A stretch of 26,838 bases of DNA from contig CAMNLR010000155.1 in assembly GCA_946543465.1 (NCBI GenBank), forward strand, positions 1 to 26,838, read 5' to 3'. Shown here piece after piece: positions 7,941-15,870 of this stretch. The notes below the pieces were generated by a model. That model did not search any database and was not told the origin of the DNA. It was given only the letters and a program-made list of their open reading frames with translations. The stretch's first letter is position 1; every line of letters starts with the position of its first letter. Both the position numbers and the translations under genes were made by a program. The stretch is from CAG-791 sp002390025 (GTDB taxonomy: Bacteria; Bacillota; Clostridia; Lachnospirales; Lachnospiraceae).

Positions 7941-7969
7941 ATTTTAAGAAAATCTCACCAAACTAGCAA
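7941..7969 (-). promoter_or_regulatory. Promoter of the thiolase gene
   Basis: Read on the minus strand, TTGCTA (7969-7964) and TAAAAT (7946-7941) are 17 bases apart. The leader would be about 95 bases and ends in the strong AAAGGAGG ribosome site. The rest of the 313-base gap (7841-8153) contains only AT-rich sequence and the gyrA terminator. Confidence 0.6.
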
Positions 7970-8070
7970 GCCATTTTTTCCCTGTTTTTGTATATTTTTT
8001 GCTACTATCCGGTAATTTTAATCTGAAAATTGTGAAATTTCCATTAAAACGCATAAAATGTATTTTTATT

Positions 8071-8112
8071 AAAAAAAACACACCGGAAAAAGTTCAACCC
8101 ATCCGGTGTGTT
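8071..8112 (-). terminator. Intrinsic terminator of gyrA
   Basis: On the minus strand AACACACCGGA (8112-8102) pairs with TCCGGTGTGTT (8087-8077), followed by a run of T (complement of the A-run 8071-8078). It lies about 40 bases downstream of the gyrA stop codon and ends the dnaA-to-gyrA gene cluster. Confidence 0.88.
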
Positions 8113-8153
8113 CCGATCATCTCAACCTGTGTATGCTTTTTCTTTTGAAGAGA

Positions 8154-10694
8154 TTATTCTTCTGTTTCCTCAATATCGGCATCGATACTTTCATCGATAT
8201 TTTCATCAATAATGTCGGACTCTTCCCCTGTTTCCGGTCCGTTATCACTGACACTGTCGCGGACTTTGGCGATCTGGACGACCTTCACGCCTTCGTCGAG
8301 ATTCATCATCTTGACGCCCTGGGTGATCCTGCCGATCGGATTGAAATCACTGGCGCGGAGTTGGATGATAATACCTGCGGTATTGATCATCATGACTTCA
8401 TGTTCATCCGTGACTGCCTTGCATCCGATCAGTTTTCCGGTCTTCTTCGTGATCTGGTAGCACTTGAGACCCAGACCACCCCTCTTCTGCGGCCTGAATT
8501 CACTCATCAGCGTGCGTTTACCCATACCGTTTTCTGTCGCGAAAAGGAGGGAATCGCCCTGTGTGTCGATCTGCATGGCGACCACTTCATCGCCCTCTGA
8601 AAGGCTGATGCCGCGAACACCTGTCGCCGAACGTCCCATGGAGCGGACGTCCTCTTCACTGAAGCGGATGCACATGCCCTGGGAAGTGACGAGGAAAATC
8701 TCATTGTCGGCGTTGGTCTGTTTGACATCGATCAGCTCATCTCCCTCTTTGAGATTGATGGCTATGATGCCCACATTCCGGATATTCTTGAAGTCACCGA
8801 GCGGTGTCTTCTTGACGATACCGCTCCTGGTTGCCATAAAGAGGTTGTTTTTGTCCTCATTTTCATCCATGAGCGGGATAATGGCGGTGATCTTTTCCTC
8901 CGGGAGGAGACTCAGAAGATTGACGATGGCTGTTCCGCGGGAATTGCGGCTGGCCTCGGGAATCTTGTAGGCTTTGAGCTTATAGGCTCTTCCCAGACTG
9001 GTAAAGAACATGATGTTATCGTGCGTCCTGGTCATCAGGAGATCTTCGATATAATCATTGTCCAGTGTCTGGATTCCCTTGATCCCTCGTCCGCCTCTGC
9101 CCTGTACGCGGAAGTTGTCTTCCGTCATTCTCTTGATATAACCCAGAGAAGTGCGGGCGATGACGACATTTTCATTTTTGATCAGATCCTCGATTTCAAA
9201 ATCCGAGGCATCTGACTCAATGCGGCTTCGGCGCTCATCACCGTATTTATCGGCAATGATGTTGATTTCCTCTTTGATGACCGCAAGAAGCTTTTTGGAA
9301 TCCGCGAGGATTTCCTTGAGCTCGGCGATCCTTGCCAGAAGATCCTGATGCTCCTTTTCGAGCTTCTCTCTTTCCAGACCTGTCAGAGCACGCAGACGCA
9401 TGTCCACGATTGCCTGGGCCTGTACATCATCGAGACCGAATCTCTCGATCAGGCTTGCCTTTGCAGCTGCAACATTCGGACTCTCTCTGATGATCTTTAC
9501 AACTTCATCGATATTGTCGAGCGCGATCAGCAGACCCTGCAGGATATGGTCCCTCTCCTCAGCCTTGTTGAGGTCATAGCGGGTCCTGCGTGCGACAACA
9601 TCCTCCTGATGACGCAGATAATGCATCAGCATCTCCAGGAGATTCATGACCTTGGGCTCATTGTTCACCAGTGCCAGCATGGTGATTCCGAAGGTGTCCT
9701 GCATCTGTGTGTGCTTGAAAAGCCTGTTCAGGACAATATTGGGATTGGCATCGTGCCTGAGCTCGATGACGACCCTCATACCTTCTCTGTCGGACTCATC
9801 GCGAAGGTCTGTAATGCCCTCGATCCTCTTGGTCTTGACCAGTTCCGCGATCTTCTGGATCAGATTGGCCTTGTTGACAAGGTAGGGAAGCTCTGTGACA
9901 ACGATGCGGTGCTTGCCGTTGGGCATAGCCTCAATATCCGTGACCGCACGGGTGATGACCTTTCCCTTACCGGTCAGATAGGCCTGTGTAGCCCCGGATG
10001 TTCCCATGATAATACCGCCGGTGGGAAAATCCGGCGCTTTGATGATCGGCAGAAGCTCGGAGATTTCCGTGTCTCTGTCTTCTTCGATCCTGTTATCGAT
10101 GATCTTCGTGACGCCTGCTACAGCTTCACGCAGATTGTGGGGCGGAATATTGGTCGCCATACCGACCGCAATACCTGTCGTACCGTTCACCAGAAGGTTG
10201 GGAAAACGGCTGGGCAGAACAGAAGGCTCCTTCTCAGTCTCATCGAAGTTGGGTACGAAGGTGACTGTATCTTTGTTGATATCAGCCAGCATCTCCATGG
10301 AAATCTTGGTGAGACGGGCCTCTGTATAACGCATGGCCGCAGCGCCGTCTCCGTCTACACTACCGAAGTTTCCGTGTCCGTCCACCAGTGTGTAGCGCAT
10401 GGACCAGGGCTGTGCCATATTTACCAGAGAGCCGTAGATCGAACTGTCTCCATGGGGATGATATTTACCCATGGTATCGCCGACGATTCGGGCACATTTT
10501 CTGTGCGGCTTATCCGGTCCGTTATTGAGCTCACTCATCGCATACAGAATGCGCCGCTGTACGGGCTTTAACCCGTCGCGGACATCCGGGAGCGCGCGCT
10601 GGGCGATTACACTCATCGCGTAATCGATATAGGAGCTCTCCATTGTCTTTTTCAGGTCTACTTCCTGTATCCGATCAAAAATAGTGTCGTCCAT
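8154..10694 (-). CDS. gyrA: DNA gyrase subunit A
   Basis: Breaks and rejoins DNA as part of the A2B2 gyrase that introduces negative supercoils. The 846-residue length is normal. The catalytic tyrosine is Y123 in M-R-Y-T-E-A-R-L. The quinolone-resistance region reads H-P-H-G-D-S-S-I-Y-G at 79-88: serine 84 matches E. coli S83, but glycine 88 stands where E. coli has D87. The GyrA box is recognisable as Q-G-R-G-G-R-G in the first blade of the C-terminal beta-pinwheel, which distinguishes it from ParC. The extreme C-terminus is an acidic tail. The ATG at 10694 follows AAAGGAAC. It lies 116 bases after gyrB on the same strand, separated by a long hairpin, and is followed by a terminator. Confidence 0.98.
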   Translation of the reverse strand: MDDTIFDRIQEVDLKKTMESSYIDYAMSVIAQRALPDVRDGLKPVQRRILYAMSELNNGPDKPHRKCARIVGDTMGKYHPHGDSSIYGSLVNMAQPWSMRYTLVDGHGNFGSVDGDGAAAMRYTEARLTKISMEMLADINKDTVTFVPNFDETEKEPSVLPSRFPNLLVNGTTGIAVGMATNIPPHNLREAVAGVTKIIDNRIEEDRDTEISELLPIIKAPDFPTGGIIMGTSGATQAYLTGKGKVITRAVTDIEAMPNGKHRIVVTELPYLVNKANLIQKIAELVKTKRIEGITDLRDESDREGMRVVIELRHDANPNIVLNRLFKHTQMQDTFGITMLALVNNEPKVMNLLEMLMHYLRHQEDVVARRTRYDLNKAEERDHILQGLLIALDNIDEVVKIIRESPNVAAAKASLIERFGLDDVQAQAIVDMRLRALTGLEREKLEKEHQDLLARIAELKEILADSKKLLAVIKEEINIIADKYGDERRSRIESDASDFEIEDLIKNENVVIARTSLGYIKRMTEDNFRVQGRGGRGIKGIQTLDNDYIEDLLMTRTHDNIMFFTSLGRAYKLKAYKIPEASRNSRGTAIVNLLSLLPEEKITAIIPLMDENEDKNNLFMATRSGIVKKTPLGDFKNIRNVGIIAINLKEGDELIDVKQTNADNEIFLVTSQGMCIRFSEEDVRSMGRSATGVRGISLSEGDEVVAMQIDTQGDSLLFATENGMGKRTLMSEFRPQKRGGLGLKCYQITKKTGKLIGCKAVTDEHEVMMINTAGIIIQLRASDFNPIGRITQGVKMMNLDEGVKVVQIAKVRDSVSDNGPETGEESDIIDENIDESIDADIEETEE

Positions 10695-10744
10695 TCTGTT
10701 CCTTTCGGGCAGTCAATCCAATATCTTTTTCAGGATTCACCATC

Positions 10745-10781
10745 AAATGAGTCACAGGGTGAGCCACCTTGTGACCCATTT
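10745..10781 (-). promoter_or_regulatory. 17-bp-stem hairpin between gyrB and gyrA
   Basis: Bases 10745-10761 pair with 10765-10781 over 17 positions (two are wobble or mismatch depending on strand) around the loop AGC. On the minus-strand transcript it lies between the gyrB stop and gyrA start, without a T-run. It may be an mRNA processing or stability element, or a weak attenuator that sets the gyrB to gyrA ratio. No separate gyrA promoter is obvious in the gap. Confidence 0.6.
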
Positions 10782-10788
10782 CCGGTTC

Positions 10789-10820
10789 ATTCAATTAAAT
10801 ATCCATTCATTTAAATATCC
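10789..10820. repeat. 16-bp tandem duplication across the gyrB stop codon
   Basis: ATTCAATTAAATATCC (10789-10804) is followed directly by ATTCATTTAAATATCC (10805-10820), 15 of 16 identical. The second copy encodes the last codons and TAA stop of gyrB; the first is its copy just downstream and contains another TAA. Confidence 0.75.
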
Positions 10821-12925
10821 AGATTCTTGACAAATCTGGCATTCTTCTCGATAAATTCTCTTCTGGGCTCTACCTTGTCACCCATCAGGATGGTGAAGGT
10901 GAGGTCGATCTCGGATTCGGTCTCTTCGTTGAACTGCACGCGCTTGAGTACGCGGCGGGCGGGATCCATGGTGGTCTCCCAGAGCTGTTCGGGATCCATC
11001 TCTCCGAGACCCTTGTAACGCTGAATGCGGTTGTTCTGGTCGCGTCCGACCTCATCGAGAATCTTCGACAGTTCTTCGTCGCTGTAGGCATACCAGACCT
11101 TCTTGTTCTTCTCAAGCTTGAAGAGAGGAGGCATGGCCAGATAGACATGTCCCTGTCTGATCAGCTCGGGCATAAAGCGGTACAGGAATGTCAGCATCAG
11201 TGTATCTATGTGCGCGCCGTCGACATCGGCATCTGTCATGATGATGATCTTGTCGTAGCGGAGCTTTGTAATATCAAAATCATTGTGGATTCCGGTTCCG
11301 AAGGCAGTGATCATAGCCTTGATTTCTTCGTTGGCATAGATCCTGTCTTCCCTTGCCTTTTCCACGTTCAGGATCTTGCCCCTCAGGGGAAGAATGGCCT
11401 GGGTAGCGCGGCTTCTGGCAGATTTGGCGCTGCCTCCTGCCGAATCACCCTCCACCAGGAAAATCTCACAGTTTTTGGGATTCTTGTCGGAACAGTCCGC
11501 AAGCTTTCCGGGAAGGCTCAGGGAATCCAGGGCTGTCTTTCTGCGGGAAAGGTCTCTGGCTTTTCTGGCCGCTTCTCTTGCCCTCTGGGACAAAATGGAT
11601 TTCTCGCAGATCTTCTTTGCGATCATCGGATTCTGTTCAAGGAAATAGGTCAGCTGCTCGGAGACGATACTGTCCGTGGCTCCGCGCGCCTCGGCATTTC
11701 CCAGCTTCTGTTTGGTCTGACCTTCAAACTGGGGATCCTCGATTTTGACGCTGATGATCGCGGTGATCCCTTCACGGATATCTTCGCCGGTCAGGTTCTG
11801 GTCGCTGTCCTTGAGAATCTTGTTCTTGCGGGCATATTCGTTGAAGGTCTTGGTGACCGCGTTGCGGAAACCGACCAGATGCATGCCGCCTTCGGGCGTA
11901 TTGATGTTATTGACAAAGCTGTATTCACTGTCCGTGTAGGAATCATTGTGCTGCATGGCAACTTCCACATAGACATTGTTCTTTGTCCCCTCAAAATACA
12001 TGACCGTATCGTAGAGAGGCTTTTTGCTGTGGTTGAGGTAGGTGACAAACTCGCGGATGCCGCCCTCGTAGAAGAAGGACTGCTCCTGGGGATTGTCTTC
12101 TCTCTCGTCCTTGAGGGTAATGCGCAGTCCCCTGGTCAGAAATGCCATTTCCCGCATTCTCTGGCGCAGGACATCGTAATCAAAGATCAGAGTCTCCGTG
12201 AACATCAGAGGATCCGGCAGGAATGTGACGGTCGTTCCGGTATCTTCTTCTTCACAGGTTCCGATCTCCTCGAGGGGGACGATGGTATTTCCTCTGGAAA
12301 AACGCTCTCGGTATACTTTTCCTCCCTGCCTGATCTGCACCTCCAGCCACTCGGAGAGCGCATTGACAACAGAGGCACCGACACCGTGCAGACCTCCGGA
12401 AACCTTGTATCCGCCGCCGCCGAATTTGCCGCCGGCATGCAGCTCTGTAAAAACAAGGTCAACCGCATTTCGTCCGGTCTTGTGATTAATCCCCACAGGG
12501 ATTCCGCGGCCGTTATCCATGACCGTGATCGAATTATCGGGATGGATGATCACGGTGATTTCCGTACAGAATCCGGCCAGCGCTTCGTCGACCGCATTGT
12601 CCACGATCTCATAGACAAGGTGGTGGAGACCTCTCGAAGAAGTCGTTCCGATATACATACCGGGACGTTTTCTGACTGCTTCCAGACCTTCCAGAACCTG
12701 AATATCATCCGGTGTATATTCTCCGACTTCCGTCGTATCCTTCACATTGTCATCGGGATACTCCAGTTCGTTTTCCTTGTATTCGACTGTATAGGAACCG
12801 TCCTCTTCCTGCTCATCCTGATCCGCAGAAATTATTTTGGACAGCTGTTCAGTCATGTTCTCAACCGGAACCATCTCATCCATTTTTATTTCTATTGCAG
12901 TCTCTTTTCTTTTTTCCTTGGACAT
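10811..12925 (-). CDS. gyrB: DNA gyrase subunit B with an acidic N-terminal extension
   Basis: The ATPase subunit of gyrase. GHKL ATPase motifs are present: E-I-V-D-N-A-V-D-E, D-N-G-R-G-I-P and G-G-L-H-G-V-G. The TOPRIM domain shows E-G-D-S-A-G-G and D-A-D-V-D-G-A-H, and the C-terminus has Y-K-G-L-G-E-M. The usual start of GyrB (Y-T-P-D-D-I-Q-V-L-E-G-L) only begins at about residue 70, so there is a charged extension of roughly 69 residues that most GyrB proteins lack. I chose ATG 12925, preceded by GGGGA; an in-frame TTG at 12940 overlaps the recF stop and has no ribosome site. That gives 704 residues. It follows recF by 11 bases and is surely cotranscribed with it. Confidence 0.96.
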   Translation of the reverse strand: MSKEKRKETAIEIKMDEMVPVENMTEQLSKIISADQDEQEEDGSYTVEYKENELEYPDDNVKDTTEVGEYTPDDIQVLEGLEAVRKRPGMYIGTTSSRGLHHLVYEIVDNAVDEALAGFCTEITVIIHPDNSITVMDNGRGIPVGINHKTGRNAVDLVFTELHAGGKFGGGGYKVSGGLHGVGASVVNALSEWLEVQIRQGGKVYRERFSRGNTIVPLEEIGTCEEEDTGTTVTFLPDPLMFTETLIFDYDVLRQRMREMAFLTRGLRITLKDEREDNPQEQSFFYEGGIREFVTYLNHSKKPLYDTVMYFEGTKNNVYVEVAMQHNDSYTDSEYSFVNNINTPEGGMHLVGFRNAVTKTFNEYARKNKILKDSDQNLTGEDIREGITAIISVKIEDPQFEGQTKQKLGNAEARGATDSIVSEQLTYFLEQNPMIAKKICEKSILSQRAREAARKARDLSRRKTALDSLSLPGKLADCSDKNPKNCEIFLVEGDSAGGSAKSARSRATQAILPLRGKILNVEKAREDRIYANEEIKAMITAFGTGIHNDFDITKLRYDKIIIMTDADVDGAHIDTLMLTFLYRFMPELIRQGHVYLAMPPLFKLEKNKKVWYAYSDEELSKILDEVGRDQNNRIQRYKGLGEMDPEQLWETTMDPARRVLKRVQFNEETESEIDLTFTILMGDKVEPRREFIEKNARFVKNLDI

Positions 12926-12936
12926 AGATTCCCCAT

Positions 12937-14034
12937 TCAATTCTGATTATCTGATTTTTCCACACAGGCTCCGGATTCGATCCGGAAGACCTGATCTATC
13001 TTAAAGCGGTTATTGACAAATTCGTCCAGTCCCGTACAGGTGATGAATGTCTGGATCCCTCCGATCGTGCTCAGAAGGTAGTTCTGCCGTCCGCTGTCCA
13101 GTTCGGAGAGAACATCATCCATCATCAGGACCGGCCTGTGTCCGATCACTTTTTTTACAAGATCGATCTCAGAGAGTTTCAAAGACAGGGCACATGTCCT
13201 CTGCTGCCCCTGTGATCCGTATCTGCGAAGATCCGTTTCACCATCCATAAACGAAAAATCGTCCCTGTGCGGGCCGACAGAAGTCATCTTCATATGGATA
13301 TCCCGCTCTCTGGAGCGCCGGAGCTTTTCCTCAAAATCATCTGCTTCTGTGTTGGGTTCATAGCAGATGACAAGATGCTCTCTGTTTCCGGAGAGCTTAT
13401 CATGGATGGTGCCGACAATCTCATTCAGATCACAAATAAATCTGCGGCGGCTCTCAATGATCTGCCTGCCGTAATTGATCAGCTGCTGGTCCCATATTTC
13501 CAATGTCTCCTGAAGATCCGGAAACTGGTACATATCGCGCAGAAGCCTGTTCCTGTTCTCAACTGTTTTGTTGTACTGATTGAGATTGTGAAGATAGGAG
13601 GCATCCAGCTGACAAAGCTCCATATCCATAAAACGTCTTCTCTCCGCGGGTCCGTTTTTTACAATGCCCAGATCCTCCGGAGAAAAAAATACGATGTGCA
13701 GAAGTCCGATCAGCTCCGAAGCCTTTTTGATCCTCTGTCCGTTGATCGCGATTCCTTTTGATTTATTTTTGCGAAGATGCATGTCGACACGGTAATCGAT
13801 ACCGCCCTTCATGATCAGACTCCTGATATGAGATTCCTCCACGCCGAATCGGATCATATCCCTGTCCCGCACGCCGCGGTGGGATTTGGTGGTGGAAATC
13901 ATATAGAGTGATTCCAGAATATTGGTCTTTCCCTGTGCATTCTCCCCGTAGAGGATATTGGTTCCCTGGGAAAAATCCATGTGGAGAGAGACGATATTTC
14001 TGAAATCCGCCAGTTCCAAACTGCTGATATACAT
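12937..14034 (-). CDS. recF: DNA replication and repair protein RecF
   Basis: RecF is an SMC/ABC-type ATPase that helps load RecA onto gapped DNA at stalled forks together with RecO and RecR. The 365-residue length is typical. Walker A is G-E-N-A-Q-G-K-T-N at about residues 30-38, a signature-like G-S-Q-G-Q-Q-R-T lies near 273-280, and Walker B reads L-M-M-D-D-V-L-S-E-L-D near 300-310. ATG 14034 follows GGAGAA with a 4-base gap. Its place between yaaA and gyrB is the standard Firmicutes origin order. The TGA stop at 12937-12939 is 11 bases ahead of the gyrB start. Confidence 0.97.
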   Translation of the reverse strand: MYISSLELADFRNIVSLHMDFSQGTNILYGENAQGKTNILESLYMISTTKSHRGVRDRDMIRFGVEESHIRSLIMKGGIDYRVDMHLRKNKSKGIAINGQRIKKASELIGLLHIVFFSPEDLGIVKNGPAERRRFMDMELCQLDASYLHNLNQYNKTVENRNRLLRDMYQFPDLQETLEIWDQQLINYGRQIIESRRRFICDLNEIVGTIHDKLSGNREHLVICYEPNTEADDFEEKLRRSRERDIHMKMTSVGPHRDDFSFMDGETDLRRYGSQGQQRTCALSLKLSEIDLVKKVIGHRPVLMMDDVLSELDSGRQNYLLSTIGGIQTFITCTGLDEFVNNRFKIDQVFRIESGACVEKSDNQN

Positions 14035-14053
14035 AAATTCTCCGTCGATGTAA

Positions 14054-14102
14054 ATGAGTCATCAGGGGCAGTTCTTTCCAGAACCGTCTCTTCGTGACTC
14101 AT
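14054..14102. repeat. Inverted repeat between yaaA and recF
   Basis: ATGAGTCA (14054-14061) and TGACTCAT (14095-14102) flank a smaller GTTCT/AGAAC hairpin. The left side resembles the gyrB-gyrA element at 10745 (AAATGAGTCA followed by CAGGG in both). Function unknown; possibly a related intercistronic RNA element. Confidence 0.4.
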
Positions 14103-14105
14103 CAA

Positions 14106-14324
14106 TCAATGATCGGCTTTTACAGTAAAGGATCCTTCTTTTGTCTCAACAAGGTCACCGTCGTAAAGCTTTCTGCCCCGTCGTGTATCTGTCTCACCGT
14201 TTACCTTCACTTCACCGGAAGTGACCATGATCTTTGCCTCGATCCCGGTCTGTGCGATCCCGGCGAGTTTGAGTGCCTGTCCGAGTTTGATAAATTCATC
14301 CCGGATCCTGATCTGTTTTTCCAT
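14106..14324 (-). CDS. yaaA: S4-domain RNA-binding protein, YaaA/RlbA type
   Basis: A 72-residue single S4 domain, the compact RNA-binding fold found in ribosomal protein S4 and tyrosyl-tRNA synthetase. The conserved R-D-E-F-I-K-L-G-Q-A-L-K-L-A-G-I and G-E-V-K-V-N-G-E-x-x-x-R-R-G-R-K-L blocks are clear. This small gene between dnaN and recF is a standing member of the Firmicutes origin cluster (B. subtilis yaaA, also called rlbA), where a role in ribosome assembly has been proposed. Spacing to recF is 71 bases and to dnaN 74 bases. The ribosome site is weak and purine-rich (GAAAGAAGAAAAGAAG). Not to be confused with E. coli YaaA. Confidence 0.92.
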   Translation of the reverse strand: MEKQIRIRDEFIKLGQALKLAGIAQTGIEAKIMVTSGEVKVNGETDTRRGRKLYDGDLVETKEGSFTVKADH

Positions 14325-14398
14325 CTTCTTTTCTTCTTTCCTTACTGGAATCCCTGTGTCGATACCGTCCGGTAATCATACATTCCGGGATACAATCA

Positions 14399-15505
14399 TC
14401 AGTCAATCGTTATAAAGTTTACGGGAAGGATCAGATAGCAGTACATATCCTCCGCGTCGCGGATAAAGCAGGGAGCCTTGGGGCTGACCAGATACAGGGT
14501 CACTTCCTCTTCATCAATAGAACGGAATGCGTCGATCAGGAACTTGGGATTAAATCCGATGTTGAGGTCTTCGCCCTCCCTGCGAATCGCCACTGTCTCA
14601 TCCATGCTTCCGAGCGTCGTGTTGATCCGAAGCTCCATCTCATCTTCGCGGATCATCACGATGACAGGCTTCTTGTCCTCTTCCTTGACCAGAAGTGTCG
14701 CCCTGTCCAGGCAGTCCAGCAGATCTTTGCGCCGGCAGATCACTCTCGTCTTGTAATTGCTCGAGAGCATCTTGTCGATCTTGTAATATTCTCCCTCGAT
14801 CAGACGGGAGACTACGATCGTGTCGTCAAAAGTGAAGAGAACATGCTTGTCTGTAAAAAAGATATCCGCCATCTTCTCCGTGTCGCCGCTCAGGATCTTG
14901 CTGATCTCATTGAGGGTTTTTCCGGGAATGATGATCTTGCGGTCATCATACATTTCCCTCAGTTCGGACTTTCTCATGGCAATCCTGTGCCCGTCCAGAG
15001 CAACCATGCGGATGTGATGATCGATGATCTCCATCAGTTCTCCGGTCATCATGCCGTTGCTCTCATTGGACGAAATGGAGAAGATGGTCTTCGTGATCAT
15101 GTCGCGCAGCGTAAACTGAGAAATCCTGATCCCGACAGAGCGGTCGATCTCGGGAAGGAATTCAAAATCCGTGCCCTCTCTGCCGAGAATGGTAAATTTG
15201 GAATTCTCACAGTTGATCATGACTTTCTCGCCGGATGTCTCGATGGAGACATCATTGTCGGGAAGTTTTCTGATGATATTGGAAAAAATCTGTGCGTCGA
15301 CAGCGATCATACCTCTTTCGAGTATGATTCCCTTTGCCACAGTCTGAATACCCAGCTCCATATCATTGGCGATCAGACAGATTTCCGTCCCGGAGGCATT
15401 GATCATAATGCACTGCAGAATCGACATTGTCGTCTTGCCCGGCACAGCTCTTGAAACGATCTGAATGGCTTTCATCAGGTTTTCTTTGGAAATTCTGATT
15501 TTCAT
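14399..15505 (-). CDS. dnaN: DNA polymerase III subunit beta (sliding clamp)
   Basis: Forms the ring that tethers DNA polymerase III to DNA and recruits repair and Hda/YabA-type partners. The 368-residue protein has the typical opening M-K-I-R-I-S-K-E-N-L and ends L-I-L-P-V-N-F, close to the family C-terminal M-P-M-R-L motif but diverged. Internal S-R-A-V-P-G-K-T and the repeated three-domain beta pattern agree. ATG 15505 follows GAGGAA. It has its own likely promoter in the 365-base dnaA-dnaN gap (15695-15723), downstream of DnaA boxes. Confidence 0.96.
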   Translation of the reverse strand: MKIRISKENLMKAIQIVSRAVPGKTTMSILQCIMINASGTEICLIANDMELGIQTVAKGIILERGMIAVDAQIFSNIIRKLPDNDVSIETSGEKVMINCENSKFTILGREGTDFEFLPEIDRSVGIRISQFTLRDMITKTIFSISSNESNGMMTGELMEIIDHHIRMVALDGHRIAMRKSELREMYDDRKIIIPGKTLNEISKILSGDTEKMADIFFTDKHVLFTFDDTIVVSRLIEGEYYKIDKMLSSNYKTRVICRRKDLLDCLDRATLLVKEEDKKPVIVMIREDEMELRINTTLGSMDETVAIRREGEDLNIGFNPKFLIDAFRSIDEEEVTLYLVSPKAPCFIRDAEDMYCYLILPVNFITID

Positions 15506-15669
15506 AAGTCTGTCTGTTTCCTCACTATAAAAATATTAAAATATAGAAATATAAAAAATTGTTCTGGCGGAGAGAGACCTTTTGGGAGGGTGTTCCGCAT
15601 AAGAGAAAATAATTATTGGCGATGCGATCAATAAAAAAGTGTTAGACCGTAGTAATACATAATAGAGAA

Positions 15670-15780
15670 TGTGGAAATGTGCATAACACCAATAATTATA
15701 CCGTTTTACGCCGGAAAATACAATCAGAGGCTGTTGAAAACAGCGGGAATGGGGCGTGGATAAGTAAAAAACTATCCACA
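15670..15780. promoter_or_regulatory. DnaA-box cluster in the dnaA-dnaN gap (second oriC subregion)
   Basis: One-mismatch DnaA boxes are at 15678-15686 (reverse of TTATGCACA), 15755-15763 (reverse of TTATCCACG) and 15772-15780 (CTATCCACA), the last two facing each other. TGTGGAAATGTGCATAA at 15670-15686 differs by one base from 15-20-kb-side sequence at 17551-17567 in the main array. AT-rich DNA (about 15525-15560) lies on the dnaN side. Together with the 17348-17691 array this gives the bipartite origin known from Bacillus. The rest of 15506-15870 holds the dnaN promoter and a 6-bp hairpin (15730-15744). Confidence 0.7.
15695..15723 (-). promoter_or_regulatory. Promoter of dnaN
   Basis: On the minus strand TTGTAT (15723-15718) is followed after 17 bases by a perfect TATAAT (15700-15695). 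The one-mismatch DnaA box at 15678-15686 sits right at the expected transcription start, so DnaA could repress this promoter. Confidence 0.6.
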
Positions 15781-15870
15781 TGGCTCCTGCCTCCGCCCCT
15801 GTTTTTTCAGATTCCGCGGCGCTGTGTATTTTTTATATAACAGAACAAATATTTATGGTTTTAAGCGGTT

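Noticed and set aside
10430..10450. Acquired fluoroquinolone resistance in gyrA
   Set aside because: The glycine may be normal for the lineage; a single sequence cannot show selection.
11147..12946. 599-codon plus-strand frame opposite gyrB, with similar ones opposite gyrA (9348-10571), the thiolase and dnaA
   Set aside because: Mirror frames of well-defined genes with strong codon bias; no ribosome sites or family resemblance.
15536..15781. 81-codon minus-strand frame in the dnaA-dnaN gap
   Set aside because: Covers DnaA boxes and the dnaN promoter, has no ribosome site and no family resemblance.
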